A DNA stretch of 64,000 bases from Cellvibrionaceae bacterium (GCA_024707385.1 JANPZW010000009.1:248001-312000), one strand, 5' to 3'. Numbered from the stretch's first letter, positions 27,949 to 38,080 are shown. Made by a program: numbers and translations. The notes: generated from the sequence alone by a model not told the origin.

Positions 27949-28930
27949 ATGCAAGAGCGCGACTGGCGTTTCTGCCTCGCCCCGATGATGGATTGGAGCG
28001 ACCGGCACTGCCGCTACTTCTGGCGCCTACTTTCGCGTCGGGCGCGGCTCTATACCGAGATGGTTACAACCGGCGCCATTCTGCGCGGCGACCGCGACCG
28101 CTTTCTGCGTTTCAATCCAGAAGAACAGCCGCTGGCCCTGCAACTGGGCGGCAGCGATCCCCGGGCGCTGGCAGAGTGTGCCCGCATCGCCGAGGACTAC
28201 GGCTACGACGAGGTGAACCTCAACTGCGGTTGCCCGAGCGACCGGGTGCAAGAGGGTCGCATAGGGGCGTGCCTGATGGCGGAGCCCGATCTGGTGGCGG
28301 AGTGCGTGGCCGCCATGCGCGATGCAGTGCGTATACCCGTGACGGTCAAGCACCGCACGGGTATAGACGACCTGGATTCAGAGGAACATCTGCATCGATT
28401 TATCTCCACCATCGCGCAGACCGGTTGCGAGGTGTTTATCGTGCATGCGCGCAAAGCGTGGCTGCAGGGTTTGAGCCCGAAAGAGAACCGCGAAATTCCG
28501 CCACTGCTGTACGACCGGGTGTTTGCCCTCAAACCGCTGTTTCCCCAGCTGACCATCGTGATCAACGGCGGAATTACCAGCATTCCTGAGTGCCAGGAGC
28601 TGCTCCAACAGGTCGACGGCGTGATGTTGGGACGCGAGGCCTACCACAACCCGTTTCTGCTCGCCGATGTGGACCGGGAAATCTATCGCGAGGATTGCGC
28701 GCCGCTCAGCCGGGACGAGGTGCTTGACGCGTTTATTCCCTACTGCGAAGCGCAGATAGCCAAGGGGGGCGCGTCTTAATCATATGGCGCGGCATGTGTT
28801 GGGTCTCTACACCGGTCAACCGGGCGGCAAGAGATTCCGCCGATTTTTGAGCGAAAACGGCCACCGCGCAGACGCGCCGGCGGCGCTTTTGCGCGAAGCA
28901 AAAAACCATATGAACTCTGCCGGAAGCTGA
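27949..28930 (+). CDS. dusA: tRNA-dihydrouridine synthase A (frameshifted in a G-run)
   Basis: DusA reduces uridines 20/20a in the D-loop of tRNAs using FMN and NADPH. The core has [36 protein letters not shown] (catalytic Cys) and [20 protein letters not shown], which identify DusA rather than DusB or DusC. As written, the frame ends at 28779 (276 residues), short of the family's usual 320-345. Removing one G from GGGGGG at 28764-28769 gives [20 protein letters not shown] and continues through [20 protein letters not shown] to a TGA at 28928-28930, about 326 residues, matching the DusA C-terminus. The shift is almost certainly a homopolymer indel. Confidence 0.93.
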
Positions 28931-28986
28931 CTTGTCTAGAGTGCGGACCCGAGCGGATAATGTGCAACTTTTCAACAGGGGGTGCT

Positions 28987-29922
28987 ATGAGCAACAAACT
29001 TGAACAACTGAAATCCTACTCCGATGTTGTGGCCGACACTGGCGATATCGAAGCCATCCGCCGCTACAAACCTCTCGACGCCACCACCAACCCATCGCTC
29101 CTGTTCAAAGCCGCGCAGATGCCCCAATACGCATCCCTGGTCAAAGACGCCCTGGGCAGCACCTCCTCCATCGAGGAAGCCAGCGACAAACTCGCCGTCG
29201 CCATCGGTTGTGAAATTCTCAAAATCGTGCCCGGCAAAGTGTCCACCGAAGTGGATGCGCGCCTGTCGTTCGACACCAACGCCTCCATCGCCAAGGCCCA
29301 TCGCCTGATCGAACTCTACGAAGCCGCCGGCATCAGCAAAGACCGCGTTCTGATTAAAGTCGCGTCCACCTGGGAAGGCATCAAAGCTGCCGAAAAGCTG
29401 GAAAAGGAAGGCATCAGCTGCAACCTGACCCTCCTGTTCAGCTTCAACCAAGCTGCCGCCTGTGCCGACGCCGGCGTGTTTCTGATCTCACCTTTTGTCG
29501 GTCGTATTCTCGACTGGTACAAAGCCAACACCGACAAAAAAGAGTATGCCCCGCTGGAAGATCCGGGCGTGATTTCGGTAACCCGCATCTACAACTACTA
29601 CAAGCAACACGGCTACAAAACCGTGGTAATGGGTGCTAGCTTCCGCAACATCGGCGAAATCGAAGCGCTTTCCGGCTGCGACCGTCTGACCATCAGCCCG
29701 CAGCTGCTGGGTGAACTGGAAGCCGACCAGGGCAAACTGGAGCGTGTGCTAAGCCCGTCCAAACCCGGCGAAACTATCGAGAAGATCAAGGAAAACGAAG
29801 CGCAATTCCGCCTCGGCCTGAATGAAGATGCCATGGCCACGGAAAAGCTCGCCCAAGGTATCCGCGGCTTCGTCGCCGACCAGATCAACCTGGAAAAATA
29901 CCTCAGCAGTTTCAACCGCTGA
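28987..29922 (+). CDS. tal: Transaldolase
   Basis: Transaldolase moves a three-carbon dihydroxyacetone unit between sugar phosphates in the non-oxidative pentose phosphate pathway. The 311-residue product matches TalA/Tal[17 protein letters not shown] (Asp in the active site), the Schiff-base Lys in [17 protein letters not shown] (about 132), [11 protein letters not shown] and [13 protein letters not shown] chose the ATG at 28987, which has AGGGGG upstream and gives the usual length; an ATG nine codons earlier is in frame but would add unconserved residues. It follows the restored dusA stop by 56 bases. With gnd 10 kb away it serves the same pathway, but they are not in an operon. Confidence 0.97.
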   Translation: MSNKLEQLKSYSDVVADTGDIEAIRRYKPLDATTNPSLLFKAAQMPQYASLVKDALGSTSSIEEASDKLAVAIGCEILKIVPGKVSTEVDARLSFDTNASIAKAHRLIELYEAAGISKDRVLIKVASTWEGIKAAEKLEKEGISCNLTLLFSFNQAAACADAGVFLISPFVGRILDWYKANTDKKEYAPLEDPGVISVTRIYNYYKQHGYKTVVMGASFRNIGEIEALSGCDRLTISPQLLGELEADQGKLERVLSPSKPGETIEKIKENEAQFRLGLNEDAMATEKLAQGIRGFVADQINLEKYLSSFNR

Positions 29923-29988
29923 TCTCTGTGCGGGCAGGGACGCCCGCCCGATTTACCAACTCCCGTCACCACCTCCCCGGAGTTCAGC

Positions 29989-30441
29989 ATGCTTGCCAGC
30001 ATTCGCGACTTTTTTCAAACGCAATTGCAGGATGCCCCCGCCAAACCTCTGGACGAAAAAAAGATACGTCTCGCCTGTGCCGCGCTGCTGATCGAAGTGG
30101 CGGTGATCGACAACGAATTCGATGGCGAAGAGTTGGCATCGGTGAAAGCGATTCTGCATCGCGAATTCGATGTGGCGGAGGAGGAACTGGATGAGCTAGT
30201 GACCATGGCGCACTATGAATGCTCCGAATCCACGTCCATGTACGGGTTTACCCAGTTGGTAAACCAGCATTGCAGTTTTGCGGAGAAGTTCGACCTGATC
30301 ACCCATATGTGGCGCATCGCCTACGCCGATGGCGATCTGGACAAATACGAGGAATACCTGATCCGCAAAGTGGCGGACCTGATCCACCTCGGCCACGGGG
30401 AATTCATCCGCGCCAAACACGCCGCCCGCACCGGCCTCTGA
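29989..30441 (+). CDS. TerB-like (DjlA N-terminal-like) helical protein
   Basis: A 150-residue, all-helical, acidic protein. EKKIRLACAALLIEVAVIDN and YADGDLDKYEEYLIRKVADL contain the conserved acidic residues and paired helices of the TerB/tellurite-resistance fold. The family occurs in tellurite-resistance and membrane-stress systems and as stand-alone cytoplasmic proteins of unknown function. A GGAG ribosome site precedes the ATG. It follows transaldolase by 66 bases on the same strand and may be cotranscribed. The only other Ter-family name in the window is the unrelated TerC-type protein at 21.8 kb, which is not adjacent. Confidence 0.85.
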   Translation: MLASIRDFFQTQLQDAPAKPLDEKKIRLACAALLIEVAVIDNEFDGEELASVKAILHREFDVAEEELDELVTMAHYECSESTSMYGFTQLVNQHCSFAEKFDLITHMWRIAYADGDLDKYEEYLIRKVADLIHLGHGEFIRAKHAARTGL

Positions 30442-30615
30442 CTCACCTTTACTGCTACCACCGAAAGCTAGGCCACCTAAAGCTAGGCCCTGCCGCCGGG
30501 CAAGTCGCCTGCACAATTTCCGTACTATAGTTGAATCCAACAGCCCGCTTCTGTCGCATGGATAAACGCGCCAGGTCGGCCGCACGCAAGGTTCTACGGA
30601 TGGTAGGAATGCACC

Positions 30616-31616
30616 ATGACAGTATCGTCATTTATTCGCTCGGTCCTCGGCAAACCCTCTCACACGGCGTCGGACACAACTACCGCGCCCACTCTCCATC
30701 TCCCGGCGCGAGAGCCCAGCAAACTGCGAATGGGGGAAAGTGAGGAGCGTTTTTATCACACACTCTTCGCCGGCAGCCGGGATGATTTTCTCTCCGTACC
30801 GCAAAAACTGGCGATCAGCGTGGTGAAGGATTCGCTCAGCAAAAAGGAGCACCGCCTGAACGCCGTGCCGCGCCTACCCATGATTGTGCCCAAACTGCTG
30901 CGCAGTCTGCGCGACCCGGACAGTTCGGTCCGCGACTATGTCGCCATCGTCAATAAAGACCCGGTGATGAGCGCCGCGGTGCTCAAGCTGGCCAATAGCG
31001 TTTACTTCAACCCCATTGGCATTCACATCGGCGATCTTGAGCGCGCCATCGTCAAGCTGGGGATCGATGGTCTGCGTTCCGTGCTTTCGGCGGCGGTGAT
31101 GCAACCAATCATCCAGCGCGATTCGCCCTACTTCTCTCACACCGGCCAGCGCCTTTGGTCCCACTCCCTCAACACGGCTGTGGCCTGTGAAATCATTGGT
31201 CACGCCCGACGGCTGGAGCGCTTCAAGGCTTATCTGCTGGGGCTGGTGCACGACGTTGGCAAAATCACCCTGTTCAGCGAACTTTGCAAACAATACAAAC
31301 TCAACGGCGACGCGGCGACGGGACCGCAGGCTTTCATTCCGCCGCTGCAAGCACACGCCAGCCAGCTCAGCGTCTTGATCGCCAAGGATTGGCAGCTTCC
31401 GGAGGACATATGTCTGGCGCTGCAAGAACAGGTCGCCATAGCACCAGGTAAGCAGGTGAGCCCTTTGGGGCTGCTTCTCTATCAGGCAAACATGGCCTGT
31501 GAGCCTACGCCTGCACACCGAGAGGAAAAACCGACAGCCTGAGTTTTCTGATTACCGACTTCGCCCTGCCGAAAAATCTCTTCAACAAACTGGACGACGT
31601 GGCGACCCAGCTTTAG
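30616..31616 (+). CDS. HDOD-domain signalling protein (frameshift near the C-terminus)
   Basis: HDOD proteins share the HD-hydrolase fold but often lack its catalytic residues, and act in signalling, motility and competence. The domain spans about 85-290: LNAVPRLPMIVPKLLRSL at the start, DPVMSAAVLKLANSVYF, and LGLVHDVGKITLF, where an HD pair is retained. The written frame stops at 31542 after an unlikely tail. A second frame reads SLSFLITDFALPKNLFNKLD to a TAG at 31614-31616; one inserted base between about 31498 and 31525 joins them, giving about 333 residues. This is less certain than the other repairs. A TAGGA ribosome site precedes the ATG. Confidence 0.75.
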
Positions 31617-31637
31617 CCAAGATCCTTTCAGCGAAGC

Positions 31638-32777
31638 TCAAGGCAGAGGCAGCTCGGCTGTGGAGGTGCCGGGGCGCATGGCATCGCGCAACGCCGGCGT
31701 CAGCATTTGCAGGACCTTGTCAGCGGTGGCGCGATAAGACGTGAGTTTGCCGCCGTAGATACCAACGTAAGTGCCGTTGTGGGCGGTGGCGTACAGGGTT
31801 TCCCGCGAGCGCCGGTTGGCCTGACGGCTGTCCCGGGGCAACACCCGCACTCCGGCAAAAACCTCTTCTATGTCCCACGACTCGCACTTATGTGCGGGAA
31901 AATAGTGGTTGTAGACCGCCAATAGATAATCGATTTCCGCCTGGGTCGGACTGGCCTGGGGATGATCCAGAATCACTTCTGTTGTACCCACCAGGGTGAG
32001 ACCGCGCCAGGGCAGCACAAATACGGCGCGGCCGTCCTGCGGCGCCTCGACGTAAAAACACCCGGGGAACGCCGGCTGGCGCAGCACTATATGAGTTCCC
32101 TGCACCCAATCCAGATCCTGGCGCGGCAACGCCGCGAGCTCCGCCACTTCATTGACCCAAGGACCGGCGGCGTTGACCAAGGCCCGGCACTGCACCGCGC
32201 CACCGTCGCTGAAGCTGAGGCGGTAACCAGCCTCGTGCGCAACCTGACTGAGGGCCGTATTGAACCTGACCTCCGCACTCAGCGACGTGGCGGATGCCAG
32301 CACCGCGCGGGTCAGCGCCTGATCGTCCGTCTGGGCGTCGCCGTAGCGGAATACCGCCACAAGATCGTCACGGTTGAGTCCCAAACTCTCCCAGCGCTGC
32401 GGCGGCACTTTGCCGATCGCGCTGATCGATCCGCCAGACAACAACTGATAACAACAGAGGCCGAGATAGATCCACCAAGAGTGGCGACGGCTAGAGCGAT
32501 AGACCGGAATAAAAAAGTCGCTGCGCCGCACCAAATGAGGCGCGTTCTGCAGCAGCAAACGCTGCTCGCGCAGGCATTCATACACTAGGCGAAACTGCGC
32601 GGTTTCCAGGTAGCGCAGGCCGCCGTGAATTAACTTCGAACTGGCGCGGGACGTCTCCATCGCCGCCGCCTCCCGCCGCTCGATCACCAGCACCGACAAC
32701 CCCCGCGCCGCAGCCGCCTGAGCCACACCGGCGCCGTGGATGCCTGCACCTATCACCACCAGATCGTAGGTCTTCAA
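31638..32777 (-). CDS. FAD-dependent glycerol-3-phosphate dehydrogenase-like oxidoreductase, short form
   Basis: A 379-residue flavoprotein. The N-terminal Rossmann motif is VVIGAGIHGAGVAQAAAARG, followed by the GlpD-like TSRASSKLIHGGLRYLE and LVNAAGPWVNEVAEL. The end has GIYGGKLTSYRATAD, where GlpD ends its FAD domain. Classical GlpD is near 500 residues; the C-terminal helical domain is missing here, so this is a short form. It probably oxidises glycerol-3-phosphate or a related substrate at the inner membrane. Its start overlaps the stop of the glycerophosphodiester phosphodiesterase upstream (ATGA), so that enzyme's product would be its substrate. I did not see a frameshift. Confidence 0.85.
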   Translation of the reverse strand: MKTYDLVVIGAGIHGAGVAQAAAARGLSVLVIERREAAAMETSRASSKLIHGGLRYLETAQFRLVYECLREQRLLLQNAPHLVRRSDFFIPVYRSSRRHSWWIYLGLCCYQLLSGGSISAIGKVPPQRWESLGLNRDDLVAVFRYGDAQTDDQALTRAVLASATSLSAEVRFNTALSQVAHEAGYRLSFSDGGAVQCRALVNAAGPWVNEVAELAALPRQDLDWVQGTHIVLRQPAFPGCFYVEAPQDGRAVFVLPWRGLTLVGTTEVILDHPQASPTQAEIDYLLAVYNHYFPAHKCESWDIEEVFAGVRVLPRDSRQANRRSRETLYATAHNGTYVGIYGGKLTSYRATADKVLQMLTPALRDAMRPGTSTAELPLP

Positions 32778-33571
32778 GCGGTTTTAACCTCCAGCTTGAG
32801 CATGGAGCCTATATCCCATGTCTCGATCCAGCGAACACCTCGCTGCGCGCAGGTGCGCGCCAAGGCCTCATCCACCACATCGTAGACAAACCACTCCCAG
32901 GGACCAGCCCAGGGCCGCTCCGACGACAGCGGCAATTTGCGGACGTTGCAGATGACATAGTCCACTGGCTTATAGCGGATGCGTGCGAGGGACTGTTGAT
33001 CGTAGAGGGTCAGCACCCAGCCCACAGGACAACCGAACTGCTCCTGGGCCAGGCGCAGCACGTATAAATCGAAGGAAATCAACACGCAGTCCTGGCGGAT
33101 CGGTTGGAGGATCTGCCACACCTTGGGAAGGAACACCGACCGTGGAACCGTCTGAAAAACTTCTGCTTTCAACTCGACAAACAGGCGCACTCCGGGATAG
33201 CGGCGCAACAAATCCACCACATCGGCCAGATGCGCGATAGGACAGGGGAAATGCTGTTTGCCGAACCTGTGCGGTTCGTGGGCGCTGAACGTGCGCAGTT
33301 TCGCCATAGGATAATCGCGCACGGCGCCGACATTGCCAGTAACGCGGAACAGCTCCTCATCGTGAAACAGCACCGGCTCGCCTTCGAGACTTACCTGTAA
33401 ATCGATTTCGATGGCGCGCGCACCCAGTTCCAGTGCTTTCGCGATGCCGAGCAGGCTGTTCTCTGGATAAAGTTCCGGATACCCCCTGTGCCCCACCCAT
33501 ACCACATCCACCGGTTCACTCACGCTCTGCTCCTCTTTTTCGATTGGTTGCGGCGCTGCGGCCGTTGCCAT
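32774..33571 (-). CDS. Glycerophosphodiester phosphodiesterase
   Basis: GDPD enzymes hydrolyse glycerophosphodiesters from phospholipid turnover to glycerol-3-phosphate and an alcohol. The 265-residue protein has a TIM-barrel GDPD domain from about residue 24: VGHRGYPELYPENS (catalytic His and Arg), AIEIDLQVS (metal-binding Glu and Asp) and LFHDEEL (second catalytic His). LFVELKAE supplies another metal-binding Glu. There is no signal peptide, so it is cytoplasmic (UgpQ-type). The first 20 residues are low-complexity and an internal start near residue 17 is possible. It is translationally coupled to the downstream flavoprotein. Confidence 0.9.
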   Translation of the reverse strand: MATAAAPQPIEKEEQSVSEPVDVVWVGHRGYPELYPENSLLGIAKALELGARAIEIDLQVSLEGEPVLFHDEELFRVTGNVGAVRDYPMAKLRTFSAHEPHRFGKQHFPCPIAHLADVVDLLRRYPGVRLFVELKAEVFQTVPRSVFLPKVWQILQPIRQDCVLISFDLYVLRLAQEQFGCPVGWVLTLYDQQSLARIRYKPVDYVICNVRKLPLSSERPWAGPWEWFVYDVVDEALARTCAQRGVRWIETWDIGSMLKLEVKTA

Positions 33572-33674
33572 AATGTGCCTCGACCCCGCCCGCGCCGTCC
33601 ACTCGTCGGCACGGTCACTGATTTGAGTTTAGACTCTGAATATTCATCGCCGCATGTTCACGGAGAACACCACA

Positions 33675-33929
33675 GTGACAGACCAGCTACAACAATCACA
33701 AACACAAAAATCACACCAACAACCCGCCGAAAACGTTACCCCCTTCGGCATAGTAAAACTGGTCCTGGCATTGTTTATCGGTCTGGGAGCACTGCTTATC
33801 ATTTTGGCTTTGTTCGGCTTTTTTGCCTGGCTGTCGTTGTGGAGCCTGTTGTTAAAACTCGCCGCGGCCGCCGGAATCATCATCGCCGCCACACTGATCA
33901 TCCATTGGTTGATCCAGGGCAAGCGCTGA
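33675..33929 (+). CDS. Small two-helix membrane protein
   Basis: A Gln/Thr-rich N-terminus is followed by two hydrophobic helices (about residues 28-52 and 58-80 of this start) and a short basic end (QGKR). I prefer the GTG at 33675, which has GGAG nine bases upstream, giving 84 residues; the ATG at 33654 is in frame (91 residues) but has no ribosome site. No family is recognised. It sits alone between the divergent phosphodiesterase gene and yejK. Confidence 0.65.
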   Translation: MTDQLQQSQTQKSHQQPAENVTPFGIVKLVLALFIGLGALLIILALFGFFAWLSLWSLLLKLAAAAGIIIAATLIIHWLIQGKR

Positions 33930-34009
33930 CCAGTTTCAACCTCGCCAGCTTGTGGCGTGGACCGGGCGGGTGACTATAATGCCCGCCCCGCTCCCGACAC
34001 GAGAGAACC

Positions 34010-35014
34010 ATGGCACTGCAGCACCTGATTGCTCATCGCATCTACAAATCCGCTCCGACCACGCCCTGCGAAGTCCGCTTGCGCCAAAACGAAATCCGCC
34101 GCGATGGCAAGTCGGAAGAGCTCTGCCGCGAATTGAAGAACACCTATATCCGCAAAGGCGGCAAAGCGTACGGCGCGTTCAGCGACGACAGCGGTAGCGC
34201 TCCCCTGTCCGCGTGGCTAAAAGAGTGGTTAGAAGAGCGCATCACATTCCTCAGCCTCGCGCAAAAGATCACCACCCACCTGCAATTGCATATCGATAAA
34301 AGCGACACACCGCTGGACAACACACTGCTGATTTTCTACGAGCGTATTGAAGCGGGTGACGGACTTTATATCGTTCTGCTCGATCACAGCTCAGGGCAAT
34401 ATTTTGATGGTGAAATGGAATTGTGCGACTCCCGCTATCTCGATACCCAAAGCATCCATCTCGCCGCCAAAATCAAAACCGCCGAATTTCTCAGCGGCGC
34501 CAATCACAGCTATTTATCCATTTTGAAATGGCGCGGCGAAAAAGAACTCTCGGACGCATTTGCCGAGGCGATGGGCTTCAGTAATAAAGTGGACACAGGC
34601 GCGGACACCAGCGAATTCCTCGATCTCGTTACCCACTACACCGCGACACTGCCAGAAGACGTAGCCAAAGAAACCCGCCGCACGGCGGTGGAATTCTGCC
34701 TGCAACAGGACAAGGTTGGACTGCCGGTGCAAATGGATGAACTCGCCGAACACATTTCCGTTCCCGAACAACCCCACTTCGCTCACTTCGCCCGCACCAC
34801 CCAACCGGAAATCAAAACCGAGTGGATACCCGACAAAGCCCAACTGAAAAATTACGTCCGCATCAGCGGCCGCGATGAACAAATGAGCATGAGCTTCGCA
34901 TCAGCATGTTTGGGCGATACCGTCGTGTATGACACCAACAGCGATAGCCTGATCATCAAAAATATTCCGGCCTCGCTGAAGGCGAAGTTGATGGAGCATT
35001 TGAAGAAAAGCTAG
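34010..35014 (+). CDS. yejK: Nucleoid-associated protein YejK/NdpA
   Basis: A 334-residue member of the NA37/YejK family of nucleoid-associated proteins, which bind DNA and in E. coli interact with topoisomerases. Similarity is spread over the whole length: the N-terminal MALQHLIAHRIYK, a central SQYFDGEMEL-like region, and the C-terminal YVRISGRDEQMSMSFASACL with a final DSLIIKNIPASLKAKL. The length is normal for the family. A GAGAG precedes the ATG. The gene appears to be a single transcription unit, with an inverted repeat downstream. Confidence 0.92.
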   Translation: MALQHLIAHRIYKSAPTTPCEVRLRQNEIRRDGKSEELCRELKNTYIRKGGKAYGAFSDDSGSAPLSAWLKEWLEERITFLSLAQKITTHLQLHIDKSDTPLDNTLLIFYERIEAGDGLYIVLLDHSSGQYFDGEMELCDSRYLDTQSIHLAAKIKTAEFLSGANHSYLSILKWRGEKELSDAFAEAMGFSNKVDTGADTSEFLDLVTHYTATLPEDVAKETRRTAVEFCLQQDKVGLPVQMDELAEHISVPEQPHFAHFARTTQPEIKTEWIPDKAQLKNYVRISGRDEQMSMSFASACLGDTVVYDTNSDSLIIKNIPASLKAKLMEHLKKS

Positions 35015-35080
35015 AAAAATGAGACAAGAATCACAAAAGGATAGTGTTTCAGACAGTTCATCCTCTGCCCATTAACCTCA

Positions 35081-35109
35081 GGGCGAGCACATGTTAAAGT
35101 CGCTCGCCC
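35081..35109. promoter_or_regulatory. Inverted repeat between yejK and the autotransporter gene
   Basis: GGGCGAGC (35081-35088) and GCTCGCCC (35102-35109) form a perfect eight-base stem with a 13-base loop, 66 bases after yejK and 55 before the next ATG. No T-tract follows. It may be a 3' mRNA structure for yejK or an operator or leader element for the autotransporter gene. Confidence 0.4.
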
Positions 35110-35164
35110 CCAGGGAATGCCCCAGGATTTGATGTTTAACAAGGATGCAAAGGAGATCTAGTTT

Positions 35165-36820
35165 ATGCCTTTAATATTTTTTCAGAACGGTCAATCTCAC
35201 CCCCCCTACCTACGGGCCCCCAGCCTTGACCCTGCTCTAAGTCGACTTCCATCACGCACCGTGCTTATGGCTTCTGTGATTGGCGGGTTCGCTTTTTCAA
35301 GCACCTCATGGGCACAACATGAGCGTCCCCAAGTAAACGAACCGCGAAGCGGGACGAAGACCTATGCAATGCCATTCGAAATAGCACCAGCACTACTGGA
35401 AGGAGTTGATATACAGGAGTTGGTAGCTTGTACTATCTCGGGAACCGTCAAGACCCCCGTATCGCAATCTCAGGATTATGTACTGATTCGGAACGATTAC
35501 TCGGTCCGGATTCAACCTCGCAGAGCTGAAAATGGGGAAATCATTCTCGATAGCGCATATGGCGAAGCACTGTTTGAGATACTTGCTGATGACGAGCTTG
35601 AGGGCCCCGAAGAGGTAGGACTTATATCTAACCCTTCCTATAACTCATACGAAGTGACATGCGACGGCGGCGTTGCCCCCTATATCACTCTCTTTGGAGT
35701 TTACGGCGGCTTTATTATCGACGACCCATCAAGTCAGCAGGTGAAAGCCGCGGCGATTCCGGTTCATCAAAAAAGTCTCTCAGCACAATTAAACAGCCTG
35801 CGCACTCTATCGTTGCACAATTCCATCACCCGCGATCGCAGCATCGCCAAAGAAATCGACCGTGCTCGGAAAAGTAGTGCTGGGTTCCGTGCGGATAATT
35901 TGCAGGTTCGCCTTCAGGAGGAGGCCTTACCGATAAATGGATTATTAGGCGGAGCTGCGGGAGATGCGGAGAATTTCGGCCGCTGGGGAACATTTATAAC
36001 TGGCAACGTGGATCTCGGCAAACAGGAAAAAAATTCTGCGATTGAGTCCGATTTTCACACCAATATGTTGATTGCCGGTGTGGATTATAAAGCGTCCGAC
36101 AATATTGTATTGGGAGCCGCAGTAACTCACTCTGACACTAAAGCCGGTGACGACAAAACCGCCAATACCGATTTTCGTCGCTACAGCCTTTCTCTTTTTG
36201 GCAGTATTTATTCCCGCGACCGATTTTATCTTGACGGCATGGTGACTTACGGCACCAGTGCTTATGATCTGGATCGCCGCATCGCCGTTGACGTTGGCGG
36301 CGCGGATGTCAGTACAGCCGACACTGATGGCGACGAATTATCAGCATCACTGGGTGCGGGTTACAACGTGCATCACAATAATCTCAACGCGCGATTCTTT
36401 ACCTTTATCAATTACATAGACACGAACATAGACGGCTACACCGAAACGGTCACCGGCGACTCATCCGCCGCCGTTGTCGACGGTATGGATCTGCAATCGT
36501 TTATCGCAAATGTGGGTGTGGAGCTATCCTGGAATATCAATTCGCAGATGGGTGTCTTTACGCCCACCCTATCCATTGCACAAGAGCGCCAATATGCGGA
36601 CGACTCGGTTTACGTTACCGGCCACTTTGTCGGAGGTTTGGACGAAGGCCGTTTCACCTACACCGCACCTGAGCGAGATGACAACTATATGAACGCTCAG
36701 CTCGGTCTAAATGCGGTTTTGAAAAATGGTGTCTCTGCTTTTGTCTCCTACGACACATTTATTGATCGCAAGGACTTTGCTTCATGGCAGCTCTCAGTAG
36801 GCGCTCGCTGGGAACTTTAA
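35165..36820 (+). CDS. Autotransporter (type Va) with short passenger
   Basis: A 551-residue outer-membrane protein. A long, unusual N-terminus precedes the signal core VLMASVIGGFAFSSTSWAQ (about 36-54). The passenger is only about 200 residues and has one Cys pair. From about residue 265 a 12-strand autotransporter beta-domain follows, with GRWGTFITGNVDLGKQE, GVDYKASDNIVLGAAVTHS and a final strand ending SVGARWEL. The ATG is well supported by AAGGAG eight bases upstream, so the extended signal region looks genuine. Two glycosyltransferase genes follow directly, suggesting that the passenger is glycosylated. No protease motif is visible in the passenger. Confidence 0.88.
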   Translation: MPLIFFQNGQSHPPYLRAPSLDPALSRLPSRTVLMASVIGGFAFSSTSWAQHERPQVNEPRSGTKTYAMPFEIAPALLEGVDIQELVACTISGTVKTPVSQSQDYVLIRNDYSVRIQPRRAENGEIILDSAYGEALFEILADDELEGPEEVGLISNPSYNSYEVTCDGGVAPYITLFGVYGGFIIDDPSSQQVKAAAIPVHQKSLSAQLNSLRTLSLHNSITRDRSIAKEIDRARKSSAGFRADNLQVRLQEEALPINGLLGGAAGDAENFGRWGTFITGNVDLGKQEKNSAIESDFHTNMLIAGVDYKASDNIVLGAAVTHSDTKAGDDKTANTDFRRYSLSLFGSIYSRDRFYLDGMVTYGTSAYDLDRRIAVDVGGADVSTADTDGDELSASLGAGYNVHHNNLNARFFTFINYIDTNIDGYTETVTGDSSAAVVDGMDLQSFIANVGVELSWNINSQMGVFTPTLSIAQERQYADDSVYVTGHFVGGLDEGRFTYTAPERDDNYMNAQLGLNAVLKNGVSAFVSYDTFIDRKDFASWQLSVGARWEL

Positions 36821-36871
36821 TCAGTACATTGGCACAGGGATGTGCCATTTTTAAAACAACATGCAAATGCT

Positions 36872-38080
36872 ATGGCCAGAATTGTTTTAATTTGGGAAAT
36901 GGGCGCTGATCTAGGCCATATTACTCGTTTGGATATGTTGGCATGCCACCTCAGCAACCGCGGGCATAATGTAACTGCAATATTCAGTGACCTAAGCTCC
37001 ATTAGCGAACAGTATCCTGATCTGCAATCAGCACCATACAGGCTTATACAGGGGCCGAGCTGGTCCGACCGCAGGCTGCGCTTGTCTCGCTCACCGGCAA
37101 GCCTTTCTGAAGTTTTACTTTCCGTAGGTTTTTACCAACCACAAATCATTGCGGATAAGTTAGTACAGTGGCAGGCTTTGCTCGACCAACTACAGGCAGA
37201 TGTGATTATCTATGATTACGCCCCGACGGCACTGCTCGCCACCCGCAAACTTAACTGTCATAAAATAAATTTAAGTGATCCTTTTTCCAACCCTCCAACA
37301 TGCTCTCCACTGCCGCGTTTTGATCGCAATGCAAAAGTCAGTGACGCAAATCTGAGTGTCTCTGAAAGTAAACTCATCCACAGCATTAACCAAGCAACCT
37401 ATCAAACGGGTTTAATGGGTATTCAAAAAGTGCATGAGCTTTTTGCTGCTGATGAAACGTTTCTGTTAAGCATTCCTGAACTTGATCCCTTTGCCCACCT
37501 GCGGCGCGGGGAAACATATATCGGTGCTTTTGCTGATGAGGCCACTAAAAAAAATCCATTGCAGTGGAAAAAGCTTCCCGCAAAGAAGGTGTTTGCTTAC
37601 TTAAAACCGAGCTGGCCAAACCTTGAGGCTTTCCTAGCGGCTATCTCTCAACTTTCTGTTCAAGGTCGCTTTTTTATTCCTGGTGCGCCTAACAACCTGT
37701 TAGATCGATACCATAAAGCCGATATTGAAATTGTCACCTCTCCTTATGATTTATCTTCCGGCCTTAAAGATTGCGATCTCACGGTATGTCATGGTGGGCA
37801 TTCCACTTTGTTACAGAGTGTGCTTAGCGGCACACCAGCCCTACTTATTCCGCTACAACAAGAACAACAAACCATCGCCCTGCGGGCTGTCGACAGCGCC
37901 CTTGCTCAGACTCTGGCGCATGACATCAGCAGCATTGAAGTAATTGGTACCTGCATCAACAACGTTTTGCTGAATGGGCATTTGCGGCGAACGACTCAGC
38001 GCTGTGCTGATCATTATGGCCAGCAATTCACCAAGCCTGCTGTCGAAGTCGTGACTGAACATGTGGAATCACTGTTATGA
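36872..38080 (+). CDS. GT-B glycosyltransferase, UDP-glycosyltransferase (GT1)-like
   Basis: About 402 residues. The N-terminus VLIWEMGADLGHITRLDMLA is the acceptor-side start of MGT/YjiC-like transferases, and DLTVCHGGHSTLLQSVLSGT followed by PALLIPLQQEQ is the nucleotide-sugar binding signature. I place the start at the ATG at 36872, where homology begins; a GTG at 36842 is in frame, and neither has a good ribosome site. The stop overlaps the next glycosyltransferase start (ATGA). Base composition is AT-richer than the flanking housekeeping genes, suggesting transfer. The target may be the autotransporter immediately upstream, which is inference from position. Confidence 0.88.
   Translation: MARIVLIWEMGADLGHITRLDMLACHLSNRGHNVTAIFSDLSSISEQYPDLQSAPYRLIQGPSWSDRRLRLSRSPASLSEVLLSVGFYQPQIIADKLVQWQALLDQLQADVIIYDYAPTALLATRKLNCHKINLSDPFSNPPTCSPLPRFDRNAKVSDANLSVSESKLIHSINQATYQTGLMGIQKVHELFAADETFLLSIPELDPFAHLRRGETYIGAFADEATKKNPLQWKKLPAKKVFAYLKPSWPNLEAFLAAISQLSVQGRFFIPGAPNNLLDRYHKADIEIVTSPYDLSSGLKDCDLTVCHGGHSTLLQSVLSGTPALLIPLQQEQQTIALRAVDSALAQTLAHDISSIEVIGTCINNVLLNGHLRRTTQRCADHYGQQFTKPAVEVVTEHVESLL

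Noticed and set aside
33488..33973. A 161-codon plus-strand frame overlapping the phosphodiesterase start and the small membrane protein
   Set aside because: It is His/Arg/Thr-rich without motifs, and conflicts with two better supported genes.
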